A DNA stretch of 64,000 nucleotides from Tragulus kanchil. Lineage: Eukaryota > Chordata > Mammalia > Artiodactyla > Tragulidae. Shown piece by piece: positions 1 through 12,110 of this stretch. The notes under the pieces are model-generated. The model saw nothing but the letters and a program-made list of their open reading frames with translations. It made no database searches and was not told where the DNA came from. The stretch lies in NCBI GenBank assembly GCA_022376925.1, contig JAIOJX010000001.1:34690170-34754169 (forward strand), read 5' to 3'. Position 1 is the stretch's first letter, and every line of letters begins with the position of its first letter. Made by a program: the position numbers and the translations under genes.

Positions 1-746
1 CTTTTGATCCAACTACAGTGCCCTTTGTGTTTCATTAAGGGATTTCCATCCATGTGCATGGAAGAGATGTTCATGGTTTGCTGTAAAATGACAATAAAGA
101 AAAAACACATTTCAGAACCAAATGTAGAGTATCAGACCATTTTTTTAAAGTTATACAATACATCCATGTACAGGGAAAGCTGAATAAACCAAAAGTGAAA
201 TAATGGTTTTTCTCTGGGCTATGGCGGTAGAGGAGATTATCTTTTCATCTGTACTTTCCCCACTAAAAACAGATTACTATTTGTCATAAAACAATTAATA
301 AAATATTTTTAAAACAGAAAATACATACCAAGCAATCAAAAATAACTGCTCAATCAGTTTATGAAAGTAGGGGAGACTCCTAAAATTCCTATTGTCAGGA
401 AGTGAAATGACGAGTAAAACACATTATCTCGGGGACTTGAAGCTGGAAGAATTAGCCTGGCAGTTATTCCAGACCCACTGCTATAGAAAACAGTCTTGTC
501 ATCTGTGAACCGGGGATAAAACTTGCCTTCCAGGGCTATGGAAGAGACCCGATGAGACACTGACTTTGTGAGCCGTGCTGGGCTGGCTCCTACGCGCTCC
601 TCTGCACTAGCAAGACCAGAACTCCATCAGATGTTTGGAGAGGGCTGGGGGAGATTTCAAGTGAGTCCATAAATAAATTCAGACAGCTGAGAGGTGGATG
701 TCATTCTCCCCTGGGTAATGCCATATCTGAAGGACACTGTACCTCT

Positions 747-1108
747 TCTTTTTTTTTTTTTTCAAGAAATGCATTATTTATTTATTTTTGGCTCTTCTGG
801 GTTTTCACTGCTCCCATAGGCTCTTCTCTAGTTGCACGGAGTTGGGGCTACTCTCTAGTTGAGGTGAGCAGGCTTCTTGCTGTGGTGACTTCTCTCGTGG
901 AACTTGGGCTCTAGGGCACACGGGCTTCAGTAATTGTAGCACGTGGGCTCAATAGTGGCGGCTCCGAGGCTCTAGAGCACAGGCTCCATAGTTGTGGCTC
1001 ATGGGCTTAGGTGCTCCGCAGCATGTGGGATCTTCCTGGATCAGGGATTGAACCCAGGTTTCCTGCCTTGGCAGGCAAACTCTTCAACACTGAGCTACCA
1101 GGGAAGCC
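747..1108 (-). repeat. tRNA-derived SINE (CHR/Bov-tA type), older copy
   Basis: The element reads on the minus strand. Its poly-A tail appears as a T run at about 747-762 and its tRNA-like head ends at the typical 'agggaagcc' near 1108. The body has the clause order of ruminant CHR-type SINEs. A second copy at about 1843-2204 belongs to tandem duplication 1. Confidence 0.8.
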
Positions 1109-1249
1109 TGACACTTTACCTCTTCTCATGAGTCCTTTACTCTCCTAAGGGCCCCACTGCTGCTGGTGCAGTGAAGTCCTCAAGGTCACACAGCTCCTTT
1201 GATTTCCCTGGAGTCCTTAGTGAGTTACACCTCTTTATGTTCCCTACTT

Positions 1250-1468
1250 TCTTCCCAGATGGTGCGAGTGGTAAAAAACCCACCTGCCAGTGCAGGAGAC
1301 CTAAGAGATGTGGGTTTGATCCCTGGGTTGGGAAGATCCCCTGGGGGTAGGCATAGCAACCCACTCCAGTACTATTGCCTGGAGAATCCCCAAGGACAGA
1401 TGAGTCTGGCGGGCTACAGTCCATATGGTCACAAGGAGTCAGACACAACAGAGGCAACTTAGCATGTA
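1250..1468 (+). repeat. Bov-tA SINE
   Basis: A tRNA-like head with the box-B-like string 'gggtttgatccctggg' is followed by the Bov-A body (cccactccagta, ctacagtccat, gagtcagacacaac). The copy at 2346-2564 is the tandem duplication, not a second insertion. Confidence 0.85.
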
Positions 1469-3030
1469 CTCATGCACATGTTCCCTACTGAACTAGAGAA
1501 AAGGTTCCTCTTCTCACATTGTAGTTTTAACAACCCTGACATGAAATGTGCAAAAATGCTTTGCAAAATCTTACTAGTGCATTTTTCAGGCATTATAATT
1601 AGCCCACTAGACTTGCCCTTTTCAAAACAAAGATTTTATCTTACTCATTTTGGTACCTATAACACCTAACAGGAGCTTTAAAAAAATCAATACATTAATT
1701 ATTGAGTCAGAAGGCCTCAATTTTTGATCCAGTTCTGTCCCTGATTGAATACATAGCCATAAGCATGTAATTTCATTCTTTAGCAATTGAGACTTGTCAT
1801 TCTCCCCTGGGTAATGCCATATCTGAAGGACACTGTACCTCTTCTTTTTTTTTTTTTTCAAGAAATGCATTATTTATTTATTTTTGGCTCTTCTGGGTTT
1901 TCACTGCTCCCATAGGCTCTTCTCTAGTTGCACGGAGTTAGGGCTACTCTCTAGTTGAGGTGAGCAGGCTTCTTGCTGTGGTGACTTCTCTCGTGGAACT
2001 TGGGCTCTAGGGCACACGGGCTTCAGTAATTGTAGCACGTGGGCTCAATAGTGGCGGCTCCGAGGCTCTAGAGCACAGGCTCCATAGTTGTGGCTCATGG
2101 GCTTAGGTGCTCCGCAGCATGTGGGATCTTCCTGGATCAGGGATTGAACCCAGGTTTCCTGCCTTGGCAGGCAAACTCTTCAACACTGAGCTACCAGGGA
2201 AGCCTGACACTTTACCTCTTCTCATGAGTCCTTTACTCTCCTAAGGGCCCCACTGCTGCTGGTGCAGTGAAGTCCTCAAGGTCACACAGCTCCTTTGATT
2301 TCCCTGGAGTCCTTAGTGAGTTACACCTCTTTATGTTCCCTACTTTCTTCCCAGATGGTGCGAGTGGTAAAGAACCCACCTGCCAGTGCAGGAGACCTAA
2401 GAGATGTGGGTTTGATCCCTGGGTTGGGAAGATCCCCTGGGGGAAGGCATAGCAACCCACTCCAGTACTATTGCCTGGAGAATCCCCAAGGACAGATGAG
2501 TCTGGCGGGCTACAGTCCATATGGTCACAAGGAGTCAGACACAACAGAGGCAACTTAGCATGTACTCATGCACATGTTCCCTACTGAACTAGAGAAAAGG
2601 TTCCTCTTCTCACATTGTAGTTTTAACAACCCTGACATGAAATGTGCAAAAATGCTTTGCAAAATCTTACTAGTGCATTTTTCAGGCATTATAATTAGCC
2701 CACTAGACTTGCCCTTTTCAAAACAAAGATTTTATCTTACTCATTTTGGTACCTATAACACCTAACAGGAGCTTTAAAAAAATCAATACATTAATTATTG
2801 AGTCAGAAGGCCTCAATTTTTGATCCAGTTCTGTCCCTGATTGAATACATAGCCATAAGCATGTAATTTCATTCTTTAGCAATTGAGACTTGTCACTCCA
2901 AAGGAAACACAGTAAGAAAGAGGTTATATCATAATCCACTGCTAAATAATTTTAACATTGGATACATAGAGTTTCTCAAAGTTTGCTAGCTACTAGCAGC
3001 AGACAACCTGCATCAAAATCAGCTACCTTG

Positions 3031-3134
3031 GGCTTCTCCTGGTGGTCCAGTGGATAAGGACACAACCTTGCAGTGCAAGGGGCACCGATCCCTGGCCTGG
3101 GAAGATCCCACGTGCCTCGGAGTGGCTGGACCAC
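3031..3134 (+). repeat. Truncated tRNA-derived SINE head
   Basis: The string 'ggcttctcctggtggtccag' begins a tRNA-like SINE of the same subfamily as those at 16.1 and 25.7 kb. It stops after 'gtggctggacc', so it is 3'-truncated. The flanks (2990-3030 and 3158-3215) resemble two halves of an old MER5-like DNA element that it may interrupt (weak). Confidence 0.7.
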
Positions 3135-3239
3135 ATCCCTTATCACTGTTGCTCTGGGCCCTACTTCACTGATTCTGAGAGAAGGGTTCAAGCCATATTC
3201 TTTAAACTCAGAATTATCTTGTCAGTCCTAGTTTGTAGT

Positions 3240-5340
3240 TGAAAAGGAGCAATGCTTTACCTTTTTAGGCTATGGAGTTTTATTTCCATCTCTACAAAAT
3301 TCTCCTTTGTACTTCAAAGAGAAACAGGACTGGGAGAAAAATGCAAAACTTTATGACTGACAACAGTGAAAAGAATTCCTATCATTCCAATGATGGGAAT
3401 AGTCCCCAGACTATTTAGTCTTTTGCCTGTGCACCCTGAGCCAACAATGGCCGACCTTGCTAAGGGCAGCCATATAGTAAAGGACATCTACTTTGCTTCT
3501 TTGTCACTATCCTCCAAGACTCAAGAATATTTTTGAGATAATAAGAGAAATATTTCTGAAACAGGTCCCAGCTCCCTATCCAGTGGAAGGCACAAGGGCA
3601 AAAGAGATTATACTGCTTATGGGAACCAAAAGGAAATTTAAATCAAATGCTACATTTAAGCTGTAAAATGAACAAGACAAATTTTGATTTCAGCTCCAAA
3701 TGGAGAGCTGAAAAGAAGGCAAATCACACTTGCAACAGGAAAAAAAAGTTGGATAAATGCAAAATAACAAGTCTTCTTAAAACCCTTAGAGAACTAAGGT
3801 CACAAGGCAAATGATTATCCCCAAATCTAGAGACTCCACAGAAGGAGAAGTAAGACCTAAGCATTTGCTTATCTGGAATAGACACCACCATGCACCATGT
3901 AAAACATCAGGAAAATTCAGCATGAAAATTCTAATGAATTTCTAAAGACTGAGTGAAGGGCTAGCATGTAAGTTCCCAAAGGCCACAGACATAAAAGAAC
4001 TTGCACTCTCTTTCAAGCCTTAATCCAGAAATGCTACCAAGTGTTCTCAGGGAAAATCAGGGAGAATTTGAGAGAGTGTGTCCCATAATGCCAGCTAAGA
4101 GAGGGTGACAGTCACTGCTGAAATTTCAATCATATCTATCTTCCCCAGTAAACAAAAGACTTAGTCTGCAGGAAAAAGGACAACAAAGCCCATATCCTAA
4201 AGGCACTGGTGGAAGGACACTGCAGCCAGGAAAGGGAAACAGAAAAACTAAAAACTCTCTGAGGGGACGCTCAGTGTTACATCCGAAGGAGAGGCATGAA
4301 CACAGGTGAAGATTACACCACCGAAACTCAGGTTCACAGTGGTTGCCTGAGATGAAGACCTAATCAGAACATCAGACAACGCTCATCCTTCTCAACACCT
4401 CACTAACAAACACTAAGGAAAAGTAACAGTGGAGAACAAGCAAGCAAGATTCCTTATGGGGATAAATACAAAGGGAAACTGCAAAACCAAGTGGAAAGAC
4501 AGAGCCCAATGCAAAGAAAACATCAAACTCAGCCCAGCTTCTAACTAGATTAAGACAAACCTTCACACTAAAAGCTTTGTAGGAATGACTGGCTCATCTC
4601 CAATAATAAACTCCAACTACTTCTGTAACTACTGTCTTATACAAATCCAGTTTTCAAGTAAAAATTATGAGAAATAAAAAAGGAAAGAAAAGCATTCTGA
4701 AGAGGCAAAGCAATAATCAGAAATCACACAGATCTTGACACCATTACAAAGGAAATGAAAAATAACTATGGTCAGTGTTCCAGCTTCTGTCAAGGCAATA
4801 TGAGGAACTCTGAGGATTCACAATTGTTAAAAATTATTTTCCTAAAATACAACCATTTAAATTATTTGGAAATGGTCTTAAGGGCATACAATAAATGAAG
4901 AAATATTTTTTTAAAAAGACAATCTACTATAACAGTAAGAACAATGAGAATCTGTGGCATTTGAACCAAGATTCCCTTCTTACCTTCACATTCCCAGCTC
5001 ACCATGGTAGAAACTCCACTCCAGAAGGGTGCAGCCAAAAACACAGGCCTACTTCTACCTGAAGCTCACATCTGAAAGGTCACGGTATCTTCCCAGGAGA
5101 GACAGAACTTCTCATCCTGTCTTGAGTCACCTGTTGCTCAGGCTACGTTCTGAGTGAATGCAGCTGAAAGATGGAGGCTCCCTCTGCTCAGCCCCCATTC
5201 ATCATAAGCAGGGTCTACCTTCAGCACGATGTGCTAAGAATACTGGGGACTCAATTTCCTGGGAGAGGAAAGCCAGGAAGACCTGAAAGGAATTGCTTAA
5301 ATTAGAAATGAAAGAGGGGCATTACTACTGACCTTTCAGG
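3240..5340. other. No gene seen; possibly old L1 5' region
   Basis: This is AT-rich sequence without a sustained reading frame. The stretch from about 4,200 to 4,800 has the A-rich, purine-biased texture of an old L1 5'UTR/ORF1 or HAL1 region, but I cannot place it firmly. I see no RNA gene or promoter here. Confidence 0.4.
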
Positions 5341-5344
5341 AAAA

Positions 5345-6460
5345 AAAAATGATTAAAAGAAATACTATGAACAATTGGATGCCAATGAATTAGATAACCT
5401 AAATGAAATAAACAAATTGCTATCAAAACTGACTCAAGAAGAAATGGATGATCTGAATAGATCAGTATAATAACAAGTTAAGAGACTGATATAGTAATAA
5501 AAAATAAGCACATTCCCTTCAAAAGCCCAGGCCTAGATGACTGTGCTGGTTAATTCTACCAAATATAAAAAGAAGAATTCACACAAATCCTTAGCAAACT
5601 TTTTCACAAATAGAAGAAGGAACACTTTCCAACTCACTGTATTACCCTAATACTAAAACCACAGATGTCACCAATAAAAAAAAAGAACCACTTATATATC
5701 ACTGTTACGAATATGTATACATACATATATATAAGTACTAAACAAGATGAGAGTAAAATTGAATCCAGCAACATATTAAAATAATTATACACCATAACAA
5801 AGTGGTATTTATCTAAGGTTGCTTTAACATCTGAAAATCAATTAATATACATCTGTAAATGGAATACTACACAGTAATTAAAAGGAACAAACTTCTGAGT
5901 CATGCAATAACACATATGCATCTCAAATGCATTTTGCTATGAGATAGAAGTTAGACTCAAAAATCTATGCATTGTCTGATTCAATTTATATAATATTATG
6001 CAGAGGTCAATCTGGGCTTCCCACGTGGTAAAGAACCTGCCTGCCACTGCAGGAGACATAGAGACACAGGTTCGATCCCTGGGTCAGGAAGATCCCCTGG
6101 AGGAGGTATGGCAACCCACTCCAGTATTCTTTCCTGGAGCATCCCATGAAGAGAGGAGCCTGGAGGGCTACAGTCCATAGGGTTGCAAAAAATTGGAGAT
6201 GACTGAAGTGATTTAGCACAGCATAGTACAGAGGTTAATCTATATGAATACAAAAAAGGCTTCAAGGGGGGTAGTAGGATGACTACAAAGGGGCCACACA
6301 AGGAAAATTTTAGAGTGATAGAACTCTTCAGTATGATACCATGGTGGTTGATACCTGACTATATGAATATTTTCAAATTTCATAGAACTATACACCCCAA
6401 AGGGTGACTTTTGCTCTATATCAACTAAAAACCATACAAATTAAGATGTAGAGGGAGCCC
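5345..6460 (+). repeat. Old L1 fragments (ORF2 and 3' region)
   Basis: From about 5,350 to 5,670 the sequence follows L1 ORF2 (for example 'gaagaaatggatgatctgaa' and 'attctaccaaatataaa'). From 5,750 to 6,000 and 6,240 to 6,460 it follows more 3' L1 sequence. The frame is broken and internal parts are missing, so it is a dead element. Confidence 0.65.
6014..6228 (+). repeat. Bov-tA SINE with target-site duplication
   Basis: A Bov-tA element inserted into the L1 remnant. The target site is visible on both sides: 'cagaggtcaatct' at 6001-6013 and 'cagaggttaatct' at 6229-6241, one mismatch in 13. This fixes both boundaries and the plus orientation. Confidence 0.88.
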
Positions 6461-6655
6461 TAGATGGAACATACACTCTTGCAAGTGAATTCTCCTGTAT
6501 TATACATGTATGCCGTAACCTAAATGAGAAGGGTAGGGGAAAAAAGAGTTGACTTAGTTGCTTTGAAAAAGTGACTGGATATCATAAGGCGCAAGACAAA
6601 AAGAACTATATAGAAATGCTGGGTTCTGGTGGGGAAATGTTTCTCACAGGAGTAC

Positions 6656-7111
6656 TGCGGGGACCTTCCACAGAAAGGGAAGGCAGCGGGATTGCCCCCG
6701 GCGGAACCGGGAGATCTCGGAGAGAGATGGGCCTTGCTGCCTGCCCCCTCCAGCCCGCTGGTGTATGCCAGGGACAATCAGACACGGCAGGGGTTCTGTC
6801 AGAGCAGTTCCGGTTTATTAGAGTAAACTAACAGTTTTTATAGGCAAACGAAGGGGGGTTTGCAAGGAACTTCCTATAGTTACATCAATCAAGCTAAAGG
6901 TCGAGCAATCACGTATCTACATTGCAATAGGAACTCATGGTGAGCCTGCATTGCCCAGAGCGCGGAAACCAGGGGGATCAATCAGAAGTTTTGACAATGG
7001 ACCTTAGATCATGCCCTGTCTCTTCCTGTAGACATCCTTTTAGCACCAAACTGCAAATATGTGCTTAAGCTTCCTTATGCTTGCAAAGGCCCTCTTTCCT
7101 TCAGGGCCCCA
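6656..7111 (-). mobile_element. Solo LTR of an endogenous retrovirus
   Basis: A 456-bp segment that begins TG and ends CA. Read on the minus strand it has a TATA-like 'ctataaaaac' (near 6835-6844), an AATAAA about 20 bases further on (6814-6819) and a GC-rich downstream part. The flanks share a possible short target duplication (gagtac before, gagagtac after). No internal retroviral genes lie next to it, so it is a solo LTR. Family not assigned. Its transcriptional sense points away from the SLC35A4 retrocopy. Confidence 0.62.
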
Positions 7112-7244
7112 GAGAGTACCTGTTAGAAAGTCTGAAACTACTTTAACTATATACTAGGGTTAATTAAATAAGCAATTAAGTTATGCACAAAGGAGAACCA
7201 GATTTCTCACTGTCAGAGATACAAATTAAAGAGAAAAAATAAGG

Positions 7245-9740
7245 AAGAAGGTGGATGACAAGGATTCTCTGCCCAAGCTTAAGGACCTGGGATTTCTCAA
7301 GAACCAGCTGGACACCTGCAACAGCATGTGGAAAGTCAACAGCGGTGTAGGCCAGGATGACTCGTTTTTGTCCTCCCCATTCCTCAAGGGCTTCCTGGCT
7401 GGCTATGTGGTGGCCAAACTGAGGGCATCAGCAGTGTTGGGCTTTGCTGTGGGCACCTGCACTGGCATATATGTAGCTCAGGGAAAGGGCCTGACTAGCT
7501 CTGGATCCCACGAGGGAGGCAGGAGGAGCAGCTGGGGCCTGCAGGCAGAGGTCTTTCAACCACAGACACCATATCTGGCCACCCTGGCTTCCACCCATTT
7601 GCTGTCTGCAGCCTTCCCACTGGCTTCAGCCTTGCTTCCTTTCCTGCAGAGGCTGGACACTGACTCACCAGCCAGCCCCCTGAACCCCTTGCCTCCATAC
7701 CCCATGGGACAGGCCCCAAGACAGAGGTTTCTAGAGCCATCCACCCAGTCTCTTCTAGCCCTGACTGTGGAGTCTGCAGCTGACTGACTCAGTATTTTCT
7801 CTGGTGATCTTCCAAGGCTTCACTTTCCTGGGAGCCATCTCCGTAACTTTATTTTCCCTAAACGTGTCACAAGCCCCACTGCCCCCTTCCTAGCTACACT
7901 GGGCACCCAGGGTCTAGTTTGGGCTTGAGCGTAGAGGACAGGGGTGTACCGGGCCTGGGTCAACCCAGGCGGGTCCACTGAATTCTGACGCTGCTCCTGT
8001 CCACTGCCACATATAGTGCCCATGCCCTGTTGTTGGCACTATGCCATGTGGATGGCCATGTGCCCTCCGACCTTCCTCAGCTGTACTGCGGACCGAACTG
8101 ACCAAGTCGCTGCCCTGTGCCCTCTCTCTCTTGGTGGGCTGGCAAGCATGGCCCCAGGGGATCCCACCCTAGTGCCAGGTGGCCCTGTGCACACTATCAG
8201 TCCTGCTGTATGGGGCCAACAACACCTGGTGATCTACCTGCAGCGTTACATGGACCCTAGCACCTACCAGGTGCTGAGCAATCTCAAGATTGGAAGCACA
8301 GCCCTGCTCTACTGCCTCTGCCTCCAACACCACCTCTCTGCATGCCAGGGCTTGGCACCGCTGCTGCTGGTGGCAGCGGGAGCCTGCTATGTAGCCAGTG
8401 GCTTCCAGGACCCGGGCAGCACCCTTCCTGGGCCCCCTTCTGCAGCTGCTGCAGGCCCCAGGCCCCTGAAAATCACTCCACTGGGACTGCTGCCTCTCAC
8501 CTGTACTGCCTCATCTCGGGCTTGTCTTCTGGGTACACAGAGCTGCTCATGAAGTGACAACAGCTGCCCCTGGCCCTCTAGAACATCCTCTACACTCTCG
8601 GTTTCTGAACCTAGGCCTGCATGCAAGTTGTAGCCCTGGCCCGGGCCTCCTGGAGGGCTTTCTCGGGGTGGGTAGCACCTCGTGGTGTGGAGCCAGGCAC
8701 TGAATGGACGGCTTCTGTTGGCCGCCATGGACTACTCCCCTGAGGCAGCAGGCAGTAGCATCACACGCCTCTTTGTTGTGTCCTGCTCACAAGCGGTCAA
8801 CACCGAGCTGTCCTCAGCCCTGCTGCGGCTTCAGCTCACGGCTGCTTTTTCCTGTCCACGCTGCCCGTCGGCGGGCAGTGCACCTGTACTGGGCTGTTGC
8901 TAGCCCCTCCCCACCTCCACCCTCCCTCCTGACCTGGAGATTGGGAGCCACGGTCAGAGCAGCCTCCCAGTGCTGACCCCTCCCCCACAGCCCTGTAACA
9001 AGAGACTTGAAGGCTGGGTTTGGTTTAGGAAACTCTTCCGCCCCCACAAGTTCTTCCAGACTAAGGAATTAGGGAAGCATCAGTTCAGAGGCCTGAGAAA
9101 TGATACCATGCCAATGGAGGAGGTACACTGCCTCATCCTGCGTGAATATAGTTGCTTAAAGTGGGGTGTGGCAGCAGTTAACCTTTCCTTGCCTGCTGTG
9201 GTCACCCCAGCGGATTCATGGCTCTCAGGCCTGGTGCTAGCTGCTCCAGCCCAGGCATGGTGCAAGGCTCCCCCACAACGATGCTCAGCTCCCGTGTCAT
9301 GTGGCGAAGGCCCAGGTGCAGCAGGTTGTACGCGTCCCCATCACCCAGGCCTTTCTGCCATGCTCCCCTGGCTCCAGCAGCACCTGGAGGTAACACCCCT
9401 CGCTCTCTCCACCCCTCGCCTTTGTTCTGGAAACCTCAGAGAGGACTGAGGCTTAACTCATCTTAGGGAATGTTCCCCTTGGGCCCTGGCTTAAGCCTAC
9501 ACTCCTGACGTTTCTGCTTACCTGAAAGGCTCTCTAAAAGCCCACTGCCCCCTCTACTGCTCCTCGGAAGTGTCATGCTTCCCATTCTGGGTCCTGCCCT
9601 TTCCTAGCAGTGTCCCAGCTTCTAGCAGCCTGGAGAAACTCTACACAGAGTGACCTGGGGCAGACACAGGGAAACCTGCATAGCTCAGTCACTGTCTAAC
9701 TACAGAAGCAATAAGGTCTTAATAAAGTGCTCTAGGGTGT
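7245..9740 (+). pseudogene. SLC35A4: Processed retropseudogene of SLC35A4 (both ORFs)
   Basis: This is an intronless copy of the two-ORF SLC35A4 mRNA. The parent encodes a Golgi-type nucleotide-sugar transporter family protein and, upstream, a separate inner-mitochondrial-membrane microprotein. Here the upstream ORF remnant is at 7251-7480. The main ORF region runs from about 7924 to 8905, followed by 3'UTR-like sequence to an AATAAA near 9721. Recognisable main-ORF blocks include 'VIYLQRYMDPSTYQVLSNLK' (about 8230-8290), 'ISGLSSGYTELLMK' (about 8512-8553) and 'SSITRLFVVSC' (about 8755-8790), which fall in different frames. The main start is TTG instead of ATG at about 7924. An in-frame TGA follows the 'LLMK' block. 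No poly-A tail or target duplication is evident, so age and exact ends are uncertain. It cannot encode the transporter. Confidence 0.88.
7251..7480 (+). pseudogene. Remnant of the SLC35A4 upstream microprotein ORF
   Basis: The frame opens 'DDKDSLPKLKDLGFLKNQL' and later keeps 'SSPFLKGFLAGYVVAKLR', 'ASAVLGFAVGTCTGIY'; this second part is the single membrane-spanning region of the SLC35A4 microprotein. The start codon is lost (AAG GTG GAT GAC where the parent is expected to have ATG GCG GAT GAC). The segment between 'NQL' and 'VNSGVG' is scrambled by small indels. About 60 bases coding the C-terminus are deleted after 'AQ' near 7479, and the downstream frame is wrong. The membrane segment is the best-preserved part, but nothing shows translation. 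Confidence 0.85.
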
Positions 9741-11762
9741 AGGTGGCTCCTATGCATGGCAATGAATTACAATCACATGTATTAATATGAACGTGTGTGT
9801 GTGTCTTTACATCATTTCTATCTACAGAGAGACAAATAGTTATACACAATAAACGTAGAGATTGTATACACACAGTTTGATATTACAATCATGTCTCTCC
9901 TTGCTCTATCAGTTGAGAAGTTTGAGAAGCAATGATACCCAAGCAGCAACAAGAAAACCCTGCTCTCAGATCTTAATTACGAAATATGATTATCCAATAA
10001 AAGTAACCAAGACTCCTCGGAGAAACGGCTGATTGCTGGGCTGGGAAAAGGATAATACAAGATGAATCTGGAACATCTTACACTACCAGAAAGCAAGGAA
10101 AGGGAAAAAGAAAAAGGTATGCCAACCTGAAAGGGCTCCCAATTGCCAAGGATGGAAAATTTGAGCAAAAAACCCCCAAATGATTGTATTGTATTATAAC
10201 CTTGAAGACTTAAAAATCCATGAGTCACACTGATAGGAACACATAATTGTATGAATAAATAAATGTGGAAAGGGGGGAATCTTTCTTACATAATGATTTC
10301 AAATATTAAATGTAGAAGGAAATGAGGGATAAAAAAAGTTACCCTCAACATCACAGTAATAATTTTTGCAGACAAAATCCACAGAATGTTTGCACAGTCT
10401 CAAAAGTTATTTGGTGCCAGATATTTATCAGTTACTATGGTTGTTTTCAGACATATCCACAAATTCTTTGATAATCCTCCCTCCAAGAGGTACAGTGTAA
10501 TTCCCTTCCTCTCTAATATGGGCTAGACTTAGTAAGTTGCATCTAAACATATAGAATATGAAAGAGAAAAACTAACTTTATAAGTTAAGAAACCCAGCAG
10601 AGTCATCTTAACCAAATGACCAAAGTTAACCTCACCTGACGTTTCTGCTTACCTGAAAGGCTCTCTAAAGCCCACTGCCCTTTACTGCTCCTCGGAAGTG
10701 TCATGCTTCCCATTCTGGGTCCTGCCCTTTCCTAGCAGTGTCCCAGCTTCTAGCAGCCTGGAGAAACTCTACACAGAGTGACCTGGGGCAGACACAGGGA
10801 AACCTGCATAGCTCAGTCACTGTCTAACTACAGAAGCAATAAGGTCTTAATAAAGTGCTCTAGGGTGTAGGTGGCTCCTATGCATGGCAATGAATTACAA
10901 TCACATGTATTAATATGAACGTGTGTGTGTGTCTTTACATCATTTCTATCTACAGAGAGACAAATAGTTATACACAATAAACGTAGAGATTGTATACACA
11001 CAGTTTGATATTACAATCATGTCTCTCCTTGCTCTATCAGTTGAGAAGTTTGAGAAGCAATGATACCCAAGCAGCAACAAGAAAACCCTGCTCTCAGATC
11101 TTAATTACGAAATATGATTATCCAATAAAAGTAACCAAGACTCCTCGGAGAAACGGCTGATTGCTGGGCTGGGAAAAGGATAATACAAGATGAATCTGGA
11201 ACATCTTACACTACCAGAAAGCAAGGAAAGGGAAAAAGAAAAAGGTATGCCAACCTGAAAGGGCTCCCAATTGCCAAGGATGGAAAATTTGAGCAAAAAA
11301 CCCCCAAATGATTGTATTGTATTATAACCTTGAAGACTTAAAAATCCATGAGTCACACTGATAGGAACACATAATTGTATGAATAAATAAATGTGGAAAG
11401 GGGGGAATCTTTCTTACATAATGATTTCAAATATTAAATGTAGAAGGAAATGAGGGATAAAAAGTTACCCTCAACATCACAGTAATAATTTTTGCAGACA
11501 AAATCCACAGAATGTTTGCACAGTCTCAAAAGTTATTTGGTGCCAGATATTTATCAGTTACTATGGTTGTTTTCAGACATATCCACAAATTCTTTGATAA
11601 TCCTCCCTCCAAGAGGTACAGTGTAATTCCCTTCCTCTCTAATATGGGCTAGACTTAGTAAGTTGCATCTAAACATATAGAATATGAAAGAGAAAAACTA
11701 ACTTTATAAGTTAAGAAACCCAGCAGAGTCATCTTAACCAAATGACCAAAGTTAACCTCACC
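9504..11762. repeat. Tandem duplication 2 (9504-10634 / 10635-11762)
   Basis: Two copies of about 1,130 bp spanning the 3' end of the SLC35A4 retrocopy and an old L1 3' region. Differences sit near the ends: the start of copy 2 lacks single bases in 'ctctaaaagccc' and 'cccctctactg', and an A run near 10336 differs from 11463. The second copy is the left flank of the inserted segment 10,635-13,836. Confidence 0.92.
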
Positions 11763-12110
11763 AGTGATCAGTCATGCTGACATCATGTAACCCTGACATT
11801 GTGATGAAAAGGGCACTTCCCCCAAATCAATAACAGCCAACGTAATTACAGGAAAACATAAGATAAACTCAAATTGAGTAACATTCTACAAAATACCTCA
11901 CTCTTTATAAGTGTCAAGGTTATGAAAAACAAGGAAAGACTGAGAAATTGTTGTAGAAATAAAGAAACATATCAACCAAATGCAACATTGTGTCCTGGGT
12001 TGAATTCTGGGACAGGAACAGGATAGCAGTGAAAAACTTGAAGAAATCTGAATAAGTCTGTAATTTAGTTAATGGTATTGCACAAAAGGTCGTTTGTTTT
12101 TTATAAATGT
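9990..12110 (+). repeat. Old L1 3' region, interrupted by tandem duplication 2
   Basis: The stretch beginning 'agactcctcggagaaa' and the later '...accaaatgcaacattgtg' (near 11,975) match the 3'UTR style of old mammalian L1 also seen at 54.6-55.2 kb and 63.45-63.57 kb. The piece at 9,990-10,634 is repeated at 11,118-11,762. The true element resumes at 11,763. No coding capacity. Confidence 0.55.

Larger units (their letters stand above)
701..2892. repeat. Tandem duplication 1 (701-1796 / 1797-2892)
   Basis: Two adjacent copies of a 1,096-bp unit. I see only about three base differences (near 844/1940, 1271/2367 and 1346/2442). The join shares the short string tgtca. The unit contains one minus-strand SINE, one plus-strand Bov-tA SINE and flanking sequence, so whole elements are repeated with their context. 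This fits the right edge of an untrimmed gap-filling patch whose left edge is before the window. A real recent tandem duplication is the alternative. Confidence 0.93.
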
